DNA of 64,000 nt, from positions 1,612,001-1,676,000 of the forward strand of contig JAXLQV010000001.1 in NCBI GenBank assembly GCA_046331465.1. The letters are read 5' to 3'. This DNA is from UBA5066 sp046331465. GTDB lineage: Bacteria; Acidobacteriota; Thermoanaerobaculia; UBA5066. How positions within the stretch are numbered: the first letter of the stretch is position 1; every line of letters starts with the position of its first letter. Below the pieces are notes generated by a model. The model was not told the origin of the DNA. It did not search any database and saw only the letters and a program-made list of their open reading frames with translations. Position numbers and translations under genes: made by a program. Positions 23,823 to 32,121 of this stretch are shown one piece after another.

Positions 23823-25669
23823 CGTGTCTCCGGCAGGGCGTCGGCGGGCAGTCGGAGGAGGCCCTCCGCGGTGCCGACGAAGAAGAGGTCCGGGGATTCC
23901 CTCGGGAAGGTCGCGAGCGAGAAGACGTCGGGAGAGGGGAGCGGGAGGTCGACGCGCGCGAAGCGCGACCGCGAGCGGTCGGAGCACCAGAGGCCCGCCC
24001 CCTGCGTTCCTGCGCAGAGGCGGCCGCCGGGGAGCGCGAGGAGGGCGCCCGCGTTCACCTTCAGTCCGCGCGTCTCGGGGAAGCTCTCCCACGACGGGCC
24101 GGCGTCGCGCGCGCGGCGGACCGCGATTCCGCCGCCGTAGGTCGCGACCCAGAGCCCGTCCGGGAGCGGGAGGAGCGCGGTGACCCACGGGTGCGGGAGC
24201 TTTCCCTCGCCCGGGAGGACCTTCTCCGTGACGCGGCGCTGCTCGACGCGGCCGAGGCCGGACGGAGTCCCGACCCAGAGCGCGTCGCCCGAGGCGGCGA
24301 GCGCGTAGGCCTGGTTCCCGGGAAGGCCGTGGAAGGCCGAGAGGAGGCGCCGCTCCGGGAGGAGGACGCCCTGGCCGTAGCCGATCGCGATCCCCGAAGG
24401 GGTCGACGCGAGCGAGAACGCGGCACCGGCCCCCTCGATCGGGCGGGCCGCGGTTCCCTCGACGCGGAAGGCGCCGCGCAGCGTCGCGGCCCAGACGACG
24501 TCCCCGGCGGGGAGGAGCGCGTTCACGCCCCAGCCTTCTCCCGACGGGACCGTCGTCGCGCGGAGGGGCGCACCCCGCGGGTCGGCCGTCGCGAGGCCAC
24601 CGTCGAAGAACCCGAGCCAGAGCCGCGTTCCGCCGGCGGCGAGGGCGTTCACGTGCGCGCGGGGGATCGCCGGGCGCGCCTCGCGGACGAGGAGGAAGCC
24701 GCGCGCGGGCTCGAGGCGGAAGAGCCCGGAAGCGCCGTCGGCGAGGAGCCGGCCGCCCGCGACGAAGAGGCGGCGGAAGGCCTCCGGAGCGGGCGTTTCG
24801 CGCCGGGATCCGTCGGGGAGGAGCGCCGAGACGCGCGGCGGCGCGTCGGGCGGGACGAATCGGAACGCGCCGTCCCAGGCGACCCCGGCGGTCGCGTCGG
24901 CGCCGCGCGGCACGGCCGCGAGGCTCTTCCCGTCGAGCGGGCCGCGCGCCGCGCCGGCCGCCGTCGCGACCCAGAGCTCCGTCCCGAGGACGGCGACGCT
25001 CTCGACCCACGGGTCGGGCGTCCCGACGAGCCGCGGGGCGGCGCCCCCGCGCGCCACGAGCCGGAGCCCCGTCTCGCCCGCGGCGGCGATCTCGCCTCCC
25101 GGGGGGAGCGCGATCGACCGGACGGGCCCGTCGTCGAGCTTCTCCAGCTCGCCGGCGTCGAAGGGGGCGCGGAAGAGCCCCTGCCGCGCGCCGACGAGGA
25201 GCTCGCCCCCTTCCGTCTCGACGAACGTCCGCACCTGGAGCTCGCCGAAGCCGGTCGCGGCGAGCTCGGGCCCGGCGGCGCCGAGGCGGCCCCACCCGCC
25301 GCGCTCGAGCGCGAAGACGGGCGTGCCGCGCCACGAAGCGACGGCCGAGACGCGGAGCGAGGGAAGCCCGCCGCGGACGTCGAGGACCTTTCCATCGGCT
25401 TCGAGGCCCGAGCCGGTCGCGAGGTGGAGGACGCCCCCGACGTCGGCGGCGTCGAGGACCCGGCCGTCGCCGGCGACGTCGCACCTCGCCGGGACGCGGG
25501 CGACCGCGGTGAAGGTGAGGGGGCGGACGCGCCCCTCGCGGACCCTTCCTGGGGCCGCCTCGCGCGAGACGGTCGCGTGGACGTGGAGGAGGAAGAGCCC
25601 GGCGCCGACGCCGGCCGCGACGAGGACGACGACCCCGAGGACGACCGCCCGGCGCGCGAGGGGAGGCAT
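23819..25669 (-). CDS. Membrane-anchored beta-propeller protein
   Basis: The 616-residue protein begins with an N-terminal transmembrane anchor (about 8-28) and is otherwise beta-propeller: repeated strands of the two-component-regulator/WD type such as LWVATAAGAARGPL, LWLGFFDGGLAT, VVWAATLRGAFRV, LWVGTPSGLGRV, LWVATYGGGIAV and LFFVGTAEGLLRL. This LW(V/L)(A/G)T..G(L/I) pattern matches ligand-sensing propellers found in hybrid two-component sensors, but no kinase or GGDEF domain follows. It is the first gene of the five-gene run, starts at ATG 25669 and overlaps the VIT/vWA gene by 4 nt (ATGA). A -10-like TAGACT lies 10 nt upstream. It may sense a ligand outside the cytoplasmic membrane for the operon's complex. 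Confidence 0.8.
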   Translation of the reverse strand: MPPLARRAVVLGVVVLVAAGVGAGLFLLHVHATVSREAAPGRVREGRVRPLTFTAVARVPARCDVAGDGRVLDAADVGGVLHLATGSGLEADGKVLDVRGGLPSLRVSAVASWRGTPVFALERGGWGRLGAAGPELAATGFGELQVRTFVETEGGELLVGARQGLFRAPFDAGELEKLDDGPVRSIALPPGGEIAAAGETGLRLVARGGAAPRLVGTPDPWVESVAVLGTELWVATAAGAARGPLDGKSLAAVPRGADATAGVAWDGAFRFVPPDAPPRVSALLPDGSRRETPAPEAFRRLFVAGGRLLADGASGLFRLEPARGFLLVREARPAIPRAHVNALAAGGTRLWLGFFDGGLATADPRGAPLRATTVPSGEGWGVNALLPAGDVVWAATLRGAFRVEGTAARPIEGAGAAFSLASTPSGIAIGYGQGVLLPERRLLSAFHGLPGNQAYALAASGDALWVGTPSGLGRVEQRRVTEKVLPGEGKLPHPWVTALLPLPDGLWVATYGGGIAVRRARDAGPSWESFPETRGLKVNAGALLALPGGRLCAGTQGAGLWCSDRSRSRFARVDLPLPSPDVFSLATFPRESPDLFFVGTAEGLLRLPADALPETR

Positions 25670-25679
25670 GCTGGGACGG

Positions 25680-25685
25680 AGTCTA
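25680..25685 (-). promoter_or_regulatory. -10 box (TAGACT) of the five-gene envelope operon
   Basis: TAGACT on the minus strand ends 10 nt before the ATG at 25669, in the 81-nt gap after the TMTC-like gene. It is the only clear promoter candidate for the run that ends at 10,680. Confidence 0.35.
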
Positions 25686-25750
25686 TCGGGACGCCGGGCG
25701 GCCGGCGGGGGGGGCCGTCGGCCGCGTGACGTCCGTCACGGGGCGCGTCC

Positions 25751-27508
25751 TCAGCGCGCCCGCGTCATCGCGAGGGCGCGCTCGAGGTTCGCCTGGCCGT
25801 GCTCGTAGTCGGGCCGCAGCCGGACGCACTCGCGGAACTCGGCGATCGCTTCCGCGGGCCGCCCGGCCTGCATGAGCGCCACGCCGAGGCCGTTGTGCGC
25901 GAGGAAGTCCGCCGGCGAGGGGGTTTCGAGCGCCTTGCGGTACTCCCGGACCGCGTCGTCGATCCGCCTCGACTTCGTGTAGATCGTCGCGAGGTGGATC
26001 CTCACCTCGTCGTCCTCGGGATCGACGGCGAGCGCGGCGCGCAGGTGCCCGGCAGCCTCCTCGAAGCTCCCGCGCTCCTCGGCGATGCGCGCGAGGTTCA
26101 GGCGGGTCGGGACGGCGTCGGGCTTGATCGCGAGCGAGCGCGCCAGGAGCGGGACGGCCTCGTCGATCCGCCCCTTCTCGAGGAGGAGGTTCCCGTAGTT
26201 CGTCAGGCAGAGGAAGCAGGCGGGGTTCCCCTCGAGCGTGTGCTTCCAGAGGGTCTCCTCGTCCCGGTAGGCCCGACCCTGCCGGAACGTCAGCGTCGCG
26301 TACGCGGCCAGGACGACGAACCCGAGCACGGCACCGGCGCGGGCGGCGGGCGGGCGAGCCGGCGCGAGGAGGCCCGCCGCGCCGCAGACGAGCGCCGCCG
26401 CCGCGACCGCCACGGCTTGGTACGCGAAGTGGTCGGCGACCCACGAGTAGCGCATCGCGTAGACGTTGAAGAAGCCCATCGCGGGGAAGAGGACTCCGCC
26501 GAAGAGGAGGAGGCCGGCGAGAGGGCCGCGGCGGCCGCGCCGGGCGAGGAGCGTCGCGACGGCGAGCGCCACGGTCCAGCCGAGCGTCGGGAGCCACTGC
26601 CGGAGGCTCCCGGCGTCGAGGCCCCACCTCGGGTAGACGAACATCAGGTCCGACGGCCAGAGGATCTTCGACGCGTAGAACGCGGTCGTCTGGCCGGCGA
26701 GGACGATTCGTTCCGTGAGGCCGTGGGCCCACTCGCCGCCCGTCGCCCGCACCATCGTCCGCTCGAGCCATGCGGTGAGGAGGGAGAGGCCGACGCCGAC
26801 GGCGAAGAACGGAGCCAGGGCCCTCGCGTCCCGGCCGCGGACCCGTCCCTCCTTCCACCAGAGGAGGACGAGGAGGACGGCGGGGAGGACGCTCGCGGTC
26901 GTCTTCGCGAAGAGCGCGAGCGTGAACGCGGCGAGCGCGGCGGCGTAGAGGACGGCCGGGCGCCCGGGCGGCGGAGCCTCCGCCGCCGGGCGCTTCTTCT
27001 TCCTCGCCGGGGCCGCGGCGGCCGCCGCGCGCGTCTCCGAGGCATCGCGCCAGGAGAGGAAGGCGTGGGCCGCGAGGAGCGTCAGGACGAGGGAGAGCGT
27101 GTTCTTCCGCTCGGTGACCCAGGCGACAGACTCGACGCAGACGGGGTGGAGCGCGAACGCCGCCGCCGCGAGCGCGGCGCCGGGGAGGGCGAGGCGGCGG
27201 AGGAGGCGCCAGAGGAGGAGCGCGGCCCCCGCGTGGAGGAGGACGTTGACGAAGTGGTAGCCGAACGGTTGGAGGCCCCAGAGCCGCTTCTCGACCCAGT
27301 AGGTGGTGAAGACGAGCGGGTAGTACTGCTCGTTCGCGCGCGTGTCGGTCCAGATACGGGCGAGGCTCCCCGGGCCGTCGAGGGTCGGGTTCTCGGTGAC
27401 GTAGGCCGGGTCGTTCCAGATGAAGGCGGCCGTCAGCGCGGGGACGTAGGCCGCGACCACCGCGGCGAGGAGGAGGAGGGCGAAGGCGAGGCCGGTCTTC
27501 TTCTCCAC
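25751..27508 (-). CDS. TMTC-like polytopic membrane glycosyltransferase with C-terminal TPRs
   Basis: The 585-residue protein has about ten membrane segments in residues 5-400 and TPRs at about 425-580 (ACFLCLTNYGNLLLEKGRIDEA; ARIAEERGSFEEAAGHLRAAL). The first loop carries FIWNDPAYVTENP and the second HPVCVESVAWVTERKN; both are hallmarks of the TMTC/PMT-like (GT-C fold) family, in which the early Asp is catalytic and sugars come from a polyprenyl phosphate. Eukaryotic TMTCs O-mannosylate cadherins; bacterial homologues are mostly untested. A Lys/Pro/Ala-rich cytosolic loop lies at about 165-185. The start is GTG at 27508 with no ribosome binding site; an extended -10 sits 6 nt upstream, so the mRNA should be leaderless. 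Confidence 0.82.
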   Translation of the reverse strand: MEKKTGLAFALLLLAAVVAAYVPALTAAFIWNDPAYVTENPTLDGPGSLARIWTDTRANEQYYPLVFTTYWVEKRLWGLQPFGYHFVNVLLHAGAALLLWRLLRRLALPGAALAAAAFALHPVCVESVAWVTERKNTLSLVLTLLAAHAFLSWRDASETRAAAAAAPARKKKRPAAEAPPPGRPAVLYAAALAAFTLALFAKTTASVLPAVLLVLLWWKEGRVRGRDARALAPFFAVGVGLSLLTAWLERTMVRATGGEWAHGLTERIVLAGQTTAFYASKILWPSDLMFVYPRWGLDAGSLRQWLPTLGWTVALAVATLLARRGRRGPLAGLLLFGGVLFPAMGFFNVYAMRYSWVADHFAYQAVAVAAAALVCGAAGLLAPARPPAARAGAVLGFVVLAAYATLTFRQGRAYRDEETLWKHTLEGNPACFLCLTNYGNLLLEKGRIDEAVPLLARSLAIKPDAVPTRLNLARIAEERGSFEEAAGHLRAALAVDPEDDEVRIHLATIYTKSRRIDDAVREYRKALETPSPADFLAHNGLGVALMQAGRPAEAIAEFRECVRLRPDYEHGQANLERALAMTRAR

Positions 27509-27514
27509 CCGGCG

Positions 27515-27523
27515 AAATTAGCA
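27515..27523 (-). promoter_or_regulatory. Extended -10 (TGCTAATTT), leaderless TMTC-like gene
   Basis: TGCTAATTT on the minus strand, with 6 nt between the box and the GTG at 27508. Confidence 0.5.
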
Positions 27524-27561
27524 TCCCGCCGGGGGAGCGGCGCCGCGGCGCCCGGTCGCGC

Positions 27562-29013
27562 CTACCGCTTGAAGAAACCCGACTGCGGGGTGCCTCCGGG
27601 GGCGGCGCCCGGGCCGCCCATGATCCGCGCGTTCAGCTCCTTGATCCGCTCGTTCAGCTGGGCGATGCGGGCCGCGGCCTCCTGGCGGATCCGCTCGTTC
27701 TCCTGGCGCGCCTTCTGCAGCTCCCCTTCGAGCTCCTGGCCGCCCATCGTGTGCGACTCGATCATCCGGTCCTTGGCCTGCAGGTCCGACTCGAGGCTGG
27801 CGATCGCGTCGTCCTTCTCCTGGATGCGCATCCTCCACTTCTCCTCCGCCTCCTCGTAGAGCTTCTTGATGTCCATGAGCTCGGTGATGGCGGAGAAGTC
27901 GTTCGCGGACGGGGCCATGATTCCTCCTCGGAACTTTTCCTCGATCTGCGGGAACAGCTTGCGGAGCTTCAGCGAGAGGTCCTCGGGATCCGCGGTCAGC
28001 TGGAGGGCCTTGTCGTAGTCGATCGCGCCGTTCACGAGGAGCGCGATGAGCGACTGGTTCATCGACTGCATCTTGTAGTAGGTGACCGAGGTCTCCATCT
28101 CGTCGAGGATCTCCTTGGTGTTCCCCTCCTCGATGAGCTTCGTGATCTTCGGCGAGTTGACGAGGATCTCGATGACCGGGACGCGCCCCTGCCCGTCGAT
28201 CCGCTCGATGAGCTGCATGGAGCAGATCGCGCGGAGGACGAGCGCGACCTGCCGGCGGACCTGGTTCTGCTGGCCGCCGGGGCAGCTGTCCATGATCCGG
28301 TCGATCGTCTGCGCGGCGTTGTTCGTGTGGAGGGTCGAGAAGACGAGGTGGCCGGTCTCGGCGGCGGTGATCGCCGTCTGCATCGTCTCCCAGTCGCGCA
28401 TCTCGCCGACCATGATGACGTCCGGGTCCTGCCGCATCGCGTTGCGGAGCGCCTCGTGGAACGAGACGGTGTCGGTCCCGACCTCGCGCTGGCAGACCGA
28501 GCCCAGGTTGTCCTGGAAGAGGTACTCGATCGGGTCCTCGACGGTGACGACGTGGAGCGGGTGCCGCTCGGTGATCCCCTTGATGACGCCGGCGAGCGTC
28601 GTCGACTTGCCCGAGCCCGTCGGGCCCGTCACGAGGACGAGGCCGGAGGGGTAGTCGCAGAAGGAGTGGATGACGTCGGGGAGGTGCAGGTCGGTGACGC
28701 TCGGGATCGTGAACGGGATCCGGCGGAAGACGGCCGACCAGCTCCCGCGCTGCAGGAAGATGTTGCCGCGGAAGCGCGCGAGGCCCTGGATGCCGTACCC
28801 GATGTCGACGGCGTAGTTCGTCGTCAGCTTGTCCTTCTGGTGCGGCGTGAGGATCGTGAGGACCATGTCCTCGATCTCTTTGGGGCTCAGGGGGTCGGTC
28901 TTGAGTGGGACGAGGCGCCCGTTGATCCGGAGGAGCGGCGGCCTGCCCGGCTTCAGGTGGAGGTCCGACGCCTCCTTCTTCGTCACGAACTTCAACAGTT
29001 CGGTCAGGTCCAT
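27562..29013 (-). CDS. pilT: PilT-family type IV pilus retraction ATPase with coiled-coil tail
   Basis: Residues 1-350 are a typical PilT/PilU ATPase: an N-terminal PAS-like domain (SDLHLKPGRPPLLRINGRL), Walker A GPTGSGKST (130-138), an Asp-rich box VEDPIEYLFQ, Walker B region DPDVIMVGEMRDWETM, and His box GHLVFSTLHTN. PilT hexamers disassemble type IV pili for twitching motility. Two features are unlike classical PilT. The conserved A-I-R-N-L-I-R-E segment near the C-terminus of the ATPase reads K-I-T-K-L-I-E-E. The chain then continues with about 110 extra residues, a predicted coiled coil (about 370-462) ending in a Gly/Pro-rich tail. Usual PilT length is about 345-380; this is 483. The start is ATG at 29013, with a TATAAG box 21 nt upstream. 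Confidence 0.9.
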   Translation of the reverse strand: MDLTELLKFVTKKEASDLHLKPGRPPLLRINGRLVPLKTDPLSPKEIEDMVLTILTPHQKDKLTTNYAVDIGYGIQGLARFRGNIFLQRGSWSAVFRRIPFTIPSVTDLHLPDVIHSFCDYPSGLVLVTGPTGSGKSTTLAGVIKGITERHPLHVVTVEDPIEYLFQDNLGSVCQREVGTDTVSFHEALRNAMRQDPDVIMVGEMRDWETMQTAITAAETGHLVFSTLHTNNAAQTIDRIMDSCPGGQQNQVRRQVALVLRAICSMQLIERIDGQGRVPVIEILVNSPKITKLIEEGNTKEILDEMETSVTYYKMQSMNQSLIALLVNGAIDYDKALQLTADPEDLSLKLRKLFPQIEEKFRGGIMAPSANDFSAITELMDIKKLYEEAEEKWRMRIQEKDDAIASLESDLQAKDRMIESHTMGGQELEGELQKARQENERIRQEAAARIAQLNERIKELNARIMGGPGAAPGGTPQSGFFKR

Positions 29014-29034
29014 GCTCCGAATCCTCGCACGAAG

Positions 29035-29040
29035 CTTATA
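29035..29040 (-). promoter_or_regulatory. -10 box (TATAAG) for pilT
   Basis: TATAAG on the minus strand overlaps the stop codon of the tRNA nucleotidyltransferase gene and lies 21 nt before the pilT ATG. Confidence 0.4.
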
Positions 29041-30289
29041 CCGTTCGGGAGCCGGAGACCGCGGCGGGACGGAGATTCCCGGCGGCGTCCCGGAGGAACG
29101 CGATGGCCGCGCGCCGGCCCCTCACGCTCCCCGTCGCGAGCGCCTCGTCGAGCGACGCGAGGGCGCGGCCGAGGGCGCTCCCCGAGACGTCGAGGAGGCG
29201 GGCGACGTCCTCGGCCGCGAGCGGCCTCCTCGGCCGGAGGAGGCGGGCGAGGGAGCCGCGCGCGGAGAGGAGACGGCTGGCTTCGGCGGCGAGCGCGCGC
29301 CCCCGCGCTCCCCCCGTCGCGGCGAGGAAGGGGGCGGCTTCCCGGGAGAACGGGGCGGCCGCGCGGAGGAGGAGGACGGCGTCGCGGCGCGCGGGGCGGC
29401 GCGGCGGCGCGGGGAGGGAGAGGAGCGTCTCGGCGAGGCGCCGGTCGCTTCGCCCGGCCCGGAGCGCGTCGAGCGCGGCGAGGGCCGCCGCGGGGCCGGC
29501 CGGCGCGAGGAGGATCGCCCGGAGGAGCGCGGTCGGGGCCTCTCCGGCGGCGCCCCGGAGGAGCGCGACGCCGCGGCGCCGCGCCGGGGCCGGGACCCCG
29601 GGGAGGATCGGCCCGAGCGCTCCCCAGCGCTCGAGGCGCGCGAGGGCGCGGGCCGCGGAGCGGGCGCCCGTCGCGAGGATCGCGTCGAGCTCGGCGAGGC
29701 GCCGCTCGGGCGCGACCCCGGCGAGCCTCGCGGCGGCGCTCCGGAGCTCGGGGAGCGCGGACGGGTGGAGGCGGAAGCCGGGGAGGCGGGCCTCGAAGCG
29801 CGCCGCGCGGACGACGCGGAGCGGGTCCTCGACGAGGACGCCCTCGCGCGGGAGCCGGAGGCGGCCCTCGCGGAGGTCTTCGAGGGCGCCGGCGGGGGCG
29901 ACGAGCCGCCCGCCGGGGAACGCGAGGCCAAGCGCGTTCACCGTGAAGTCGCGGCGGAGGAGGTCGTCCTCCGGGGGGCCTTCGGTTTCCCAGACGTCGA
30001 CGGACGTCGCCCCGAGCGGGACGTGGAGGATCCGGCGGGGGGCGCGGCCGATGGCGACGGCGCGCGACCCGGCGAGCGAGGCGAGCGCCCCGGCGAGCGA
30101 GGCCGCCCCCTCGCGGCCGGCGGCGAGATCGACGTCCCCGGCCCGGAGGCCGAGGAGGGCGTCCCTCACCGCGCCGCCGACGACGAGGAACGGGACCCCC
30201 GTGCGCGCGGAGGCCGTCCGCGCGAGCCGCACGGCGCGGCGGCGCGCGAGGCGCCCCAGCGCGGCGCGCGGTTCGGGAAGGTACCTCAC
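29036..30289 (-). CDS. CCA tRNA nucleotidyltransferase / poly(A) polymerase family protein
   Basis: The 417-residue protein is a class II nucleotidyltransferase: VVGGAVRDALLG followed by G-D-V-D-L (metal-binding Asp pair), RRDFTVNALG, and an Arg-rich helix LVEDPLRVVRAARFEA that recognises nucleotide and tRNA. The C-terminal half is Ala/Arg-rich helices. Such enzymes add or repair the 3' CCA of tRNA, or add A tails; sequence alone does not separate CCA from A-adding or PcnB types. The tRNA-Gln in this window encodes CCA, so a repair role is sufficient. The start is GTG at 30289, divergent from gatC; the stop overlaps the pilT promoter box. Earlier in-frame starts up to 30610 would run into gatC and read as low-complexity sequence. 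Confidence 0.83.
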   Translation of the reverse strand: MRYLPEPRAALGRLARRRAVRLARTASARTGVPFLVVGGAVRDALLGLRAGDVDLAAGREGAASLAGALASLAGSRAVAIGRAPRRILHVPLGATSVDVWETEGPPEDDLLRRDFTVNALGLAFPGGRLVAPAGALEDLREGRLRLPREGVLVEDPLRVVRAARFEARLPGFRLHPSALPELRSAAARLAGVAPERRLAELDAILATGARSAARALARLERWGALGPILPGVPAPARRRGVALLRGAAGEAPTALLRAILLAPAGPAAALAALDALRAGRSDRRLAETLLSLPAPPRRPARRDAVLLLRAAAPFSREAAPFLAATGGARGRALAAEASRLLSARGSLARLLRPRRPLAAEDVARLLDVSGSALGRALASLDEALATGSVRGRRAAIAFLRDAAGNLRPAAVSGSRTV

Positions 30290-30336
30290 GGCGTCGGGCG
30301 ACGGTAGGGGAGCGGGGAGTCGGGCGTCAAGCCGCT

Positions 30337-30345
30337 GGCTATACT
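30337..30345 (+). promoter_or_regulatory. Extended -10 (GGCTATACT), leaderless gatC mRNA
   Basis: TATACT at 30340-30345 ends 7 nt before the GTG of gatC. No ribosome binding site is present, so transcription should start at the start codon. Confidence 0.5.
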
Positions 30346-30352
30346 CGCCCGC

Positions 30353-30646
30353 GTGAAGATCGACCGCGAGCTCGTCCGCAGGGTGGCGCGGCTCGCCGCG
30401 CTCGATCTCGCCGGGGGGGAGGACGCGACCCTCGCGGAGGACCTGACGCGGGTCGTCGAGCACTTCGAGGCGCTGAAGTCGGTGCCGGACGAGCTCCTCC
30501 CTCCGCTCCCCGAGCCGCCGCCGATGCCGCTCCGCGGCGACGTCGCGGCGGGGGAGCCGGGCGAGCGCGCGTTCGCGGCCGCGAACGCGCCGGAGACCGC
30601 GCACGGGCACTTCGTCGTGCCGCGCGTCGTGTCGAGGAACGCGTGA
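30353..30646 (+). CDS. gatC: Aspartyl/glutamyl-tRNA amidotransferase subunit C
   Basis: The 97-residue protein matches GatC: an N-terminal helix (MKIDRELVRRVARLAALDL), a helix ending EDLTRVVEHFEAL, and a Pro-rich middle PLPEPPPMPLRGDVA, with length near the family's 95-100. GatC stabilises the GatCAB complex that amidates mischarged Glu-tRNA-Gln or Asp-tRNA-Asn. The GTG start follows a -10 box by 7 nt, with no Shine-Dalgarno. The stop overlaps the gatA start (GTGA). gatB is not in the window. A tRNA-Gln gene lies about 21 kb away. Confidence 0.9.
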   Translation: MKIDRELVRRVARLAALDLAGGEDATLAEDLTRVVEHFEALKSVPDELLPPLPEPPPMPLRGDVAAGEPGERAFAAANAPETAHGHFVVPRVVSRNA

Positions 30647-32121
30647 GCCGGGGCCTCGGCGCGCTCCTCGACGGGCCGGCGCACGCGCTCGCGGCGGCCG
30701 TCGCGTCGCGGGAGGTCTCCGCGCGCGAGGTCGCGGAGGCGTCCCTGTCGCGCGTCGAGGAGAGCCGCGACCGGCACGGTTCGTTCCTGCACGTCGCGCC
30801 CCGCGAGGCGCTCGAGGCGGCGGACGCCGTCGACCGGCGCGTCGCGGCGGGCGAGAGCCTCCCGCTCGCGGGCGTGCCGCTCGCGGTGAAGGACAACATC
30901 AACGTCGGGGGGCTCCCGACGACCGCGGGGTCGAAGGTCCTCGGCGGGTTCGTCGCGGCCGACGACGCGACGTGCGTCGCGCGCCTGAAGGCGGCCGGCT
31001 GCGTCGTCGTCGGCAAGACGAGCTGCGACGAGTTCGGCATGGGCTCCTCGAACGAGTCGTCGGTCTTCGGGCCGGTGAAGAACCCGTGGAACCCCGCGCG
31101 CGTGCCGGGCGGATCCTCCGGCGGCTCGGCCGCGGCCGTCGCGGCGCTCGCGGTGCCGCTGGCGATCGGGACCGACACCGGGGGCTCGGTGAGGCAGCCC
31201 GCGTCGTTCTGCGGGCTCGTCGGCGTGAAGCCGACGTACGGGCGCGTGTCGCGCTACGGCCTCCTCGCCTACGCCTCCTCGCTCGACCAGGCCGGGCCGC
31301 TCGCGCGGAACGCGCGCGACGCCGCGCTCGCGCTGGGCGCGATGTCGGGACCCGACCCGCGCGACGCCACGTCGCTCGCAGAGCCGTCGCCGGACCTCCT
31401 CGGGCGGCTCGAGGAGGGCGTCGCGGGAGCGCGGATCGGGCTCCTCGCCGAGGCCGAGGCTCCCGAAGGGGGCCTCGACCCGGACGTCGGCGAGACGGCG
31501 GAAGGGGCGGCGCGACTCCTCGCTTCGGCCGGGGCCTCGGTCGTCCGCGTCTCCGTGCCGCGCGTCGCGCTCGGCGTCGCGGCCTACTACATCCTCGCCA
31601 CGGCCGAGGCCTCCTCGAACCTCTCGCGCTACGACGGCGTCCGGTACGGCGCACGCGTCGAGGGCGACGGGCTCGCCGGCCTCTACCGCGCCACGCGCTC
31701 GGCGGGCTTCGGGAAGGAAGTGAGGCGGCGGATCCTCCTCGGGACGTTCGCCCTCTCGTCCGGGTACCGGGAGGCGTGGTACGAGCGGGCCCAGCGGGTC
31801 CGCGCGCTCCTCGCGCGCGACTTCGCTGCGGCGTTCGCGGCGTGCGACGCGATCCTCTGCCCGACCGCCCCCGAGCCGGCCTTCCCGATCGGTGCGCGGA
31901 GCGCCGACCCGCTCGCGATGTACCTGGCCGACGTCTTCACCGTGCCGGCCAGCCTCGCGGGCCTCCCCGCGCTCTCGGTCCCGGCGGGCCTGTCGCGCGA
32001 AGGCCTGCCGGTCGGGATGCAGCTCGTCGGCCCGGCCGGCTCCGAGCCGCTCCTCCTCGCGCTCGCGCGGGAGGTCGAGCGGCGGACGGAGCCGCGCACC
32101 GCGCCGGGCGCGATCCGTTGA
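30643..32121 (+). CDS. gatA: Aspartyl/glutamyl-tRNA amidotransferase subunit A
   Basis: The 492-residue protein is a complete amidase-signature enzyme: catalytic Lys83 in LAVKDNINV, the cis-Ser loop VPGGSSGGSAAAV (Ser158), and the nucleophile Ser182 in GTDTGGSVRQPASF. Further GatA features include GKTSCDEFGMGSSNE and YGRVSRYGLLAYASSLDQ, which separate it from general amidases. It releases ammonia from glutamine for transamidation on GatB. The GTG start overlaps the gatC stop. Length equals the family norm of about 485-495. The following amidase gene overlaps its stop by 4 nt (TTGA), so gatC-gatA-amidase is one transcript. Confidence 0.95.
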   Translation: MSRGLGALLDGPAHALAAAVASREVSAREVAEASLSRVEESRDRHGSFLHVAPREALEAADAVDRRVAAGESLPLAGVPLAVKDNINVGGLPTTAGSKVLGGFVAADDATCVARLKAAGCVVVGKTSCDEFGMGSSNESSVFGPVKNPWNPARVPGGSSGGSAAAVAALAVPLAIGTDTGGSVRQPASFCGLVGVKPTYGRVSRYGLLAYASSLDQAGPLARNARDAALALGAMSGPDPRDATSLAEPSPDLLGRLEEGVAGARIGLLAEAEAPEGGLDPDVGETAEGAARLLASAGASVVRVSVPRVALGVAAYYILATAEASSNLSRYDGVRYGARVEGDGLAGLYRATRSAGFGKEVRRRILLGTFALSSGYREAWYERAQRVRALLARDFAAAFAACDAILCPTAPEPAFPIGARSADPLAMYLADVFTVPASLAGLPALSVPAGLSREGLPVGMQLVGPAGSEPLLLALAREVERRTEPRTAPGAIR

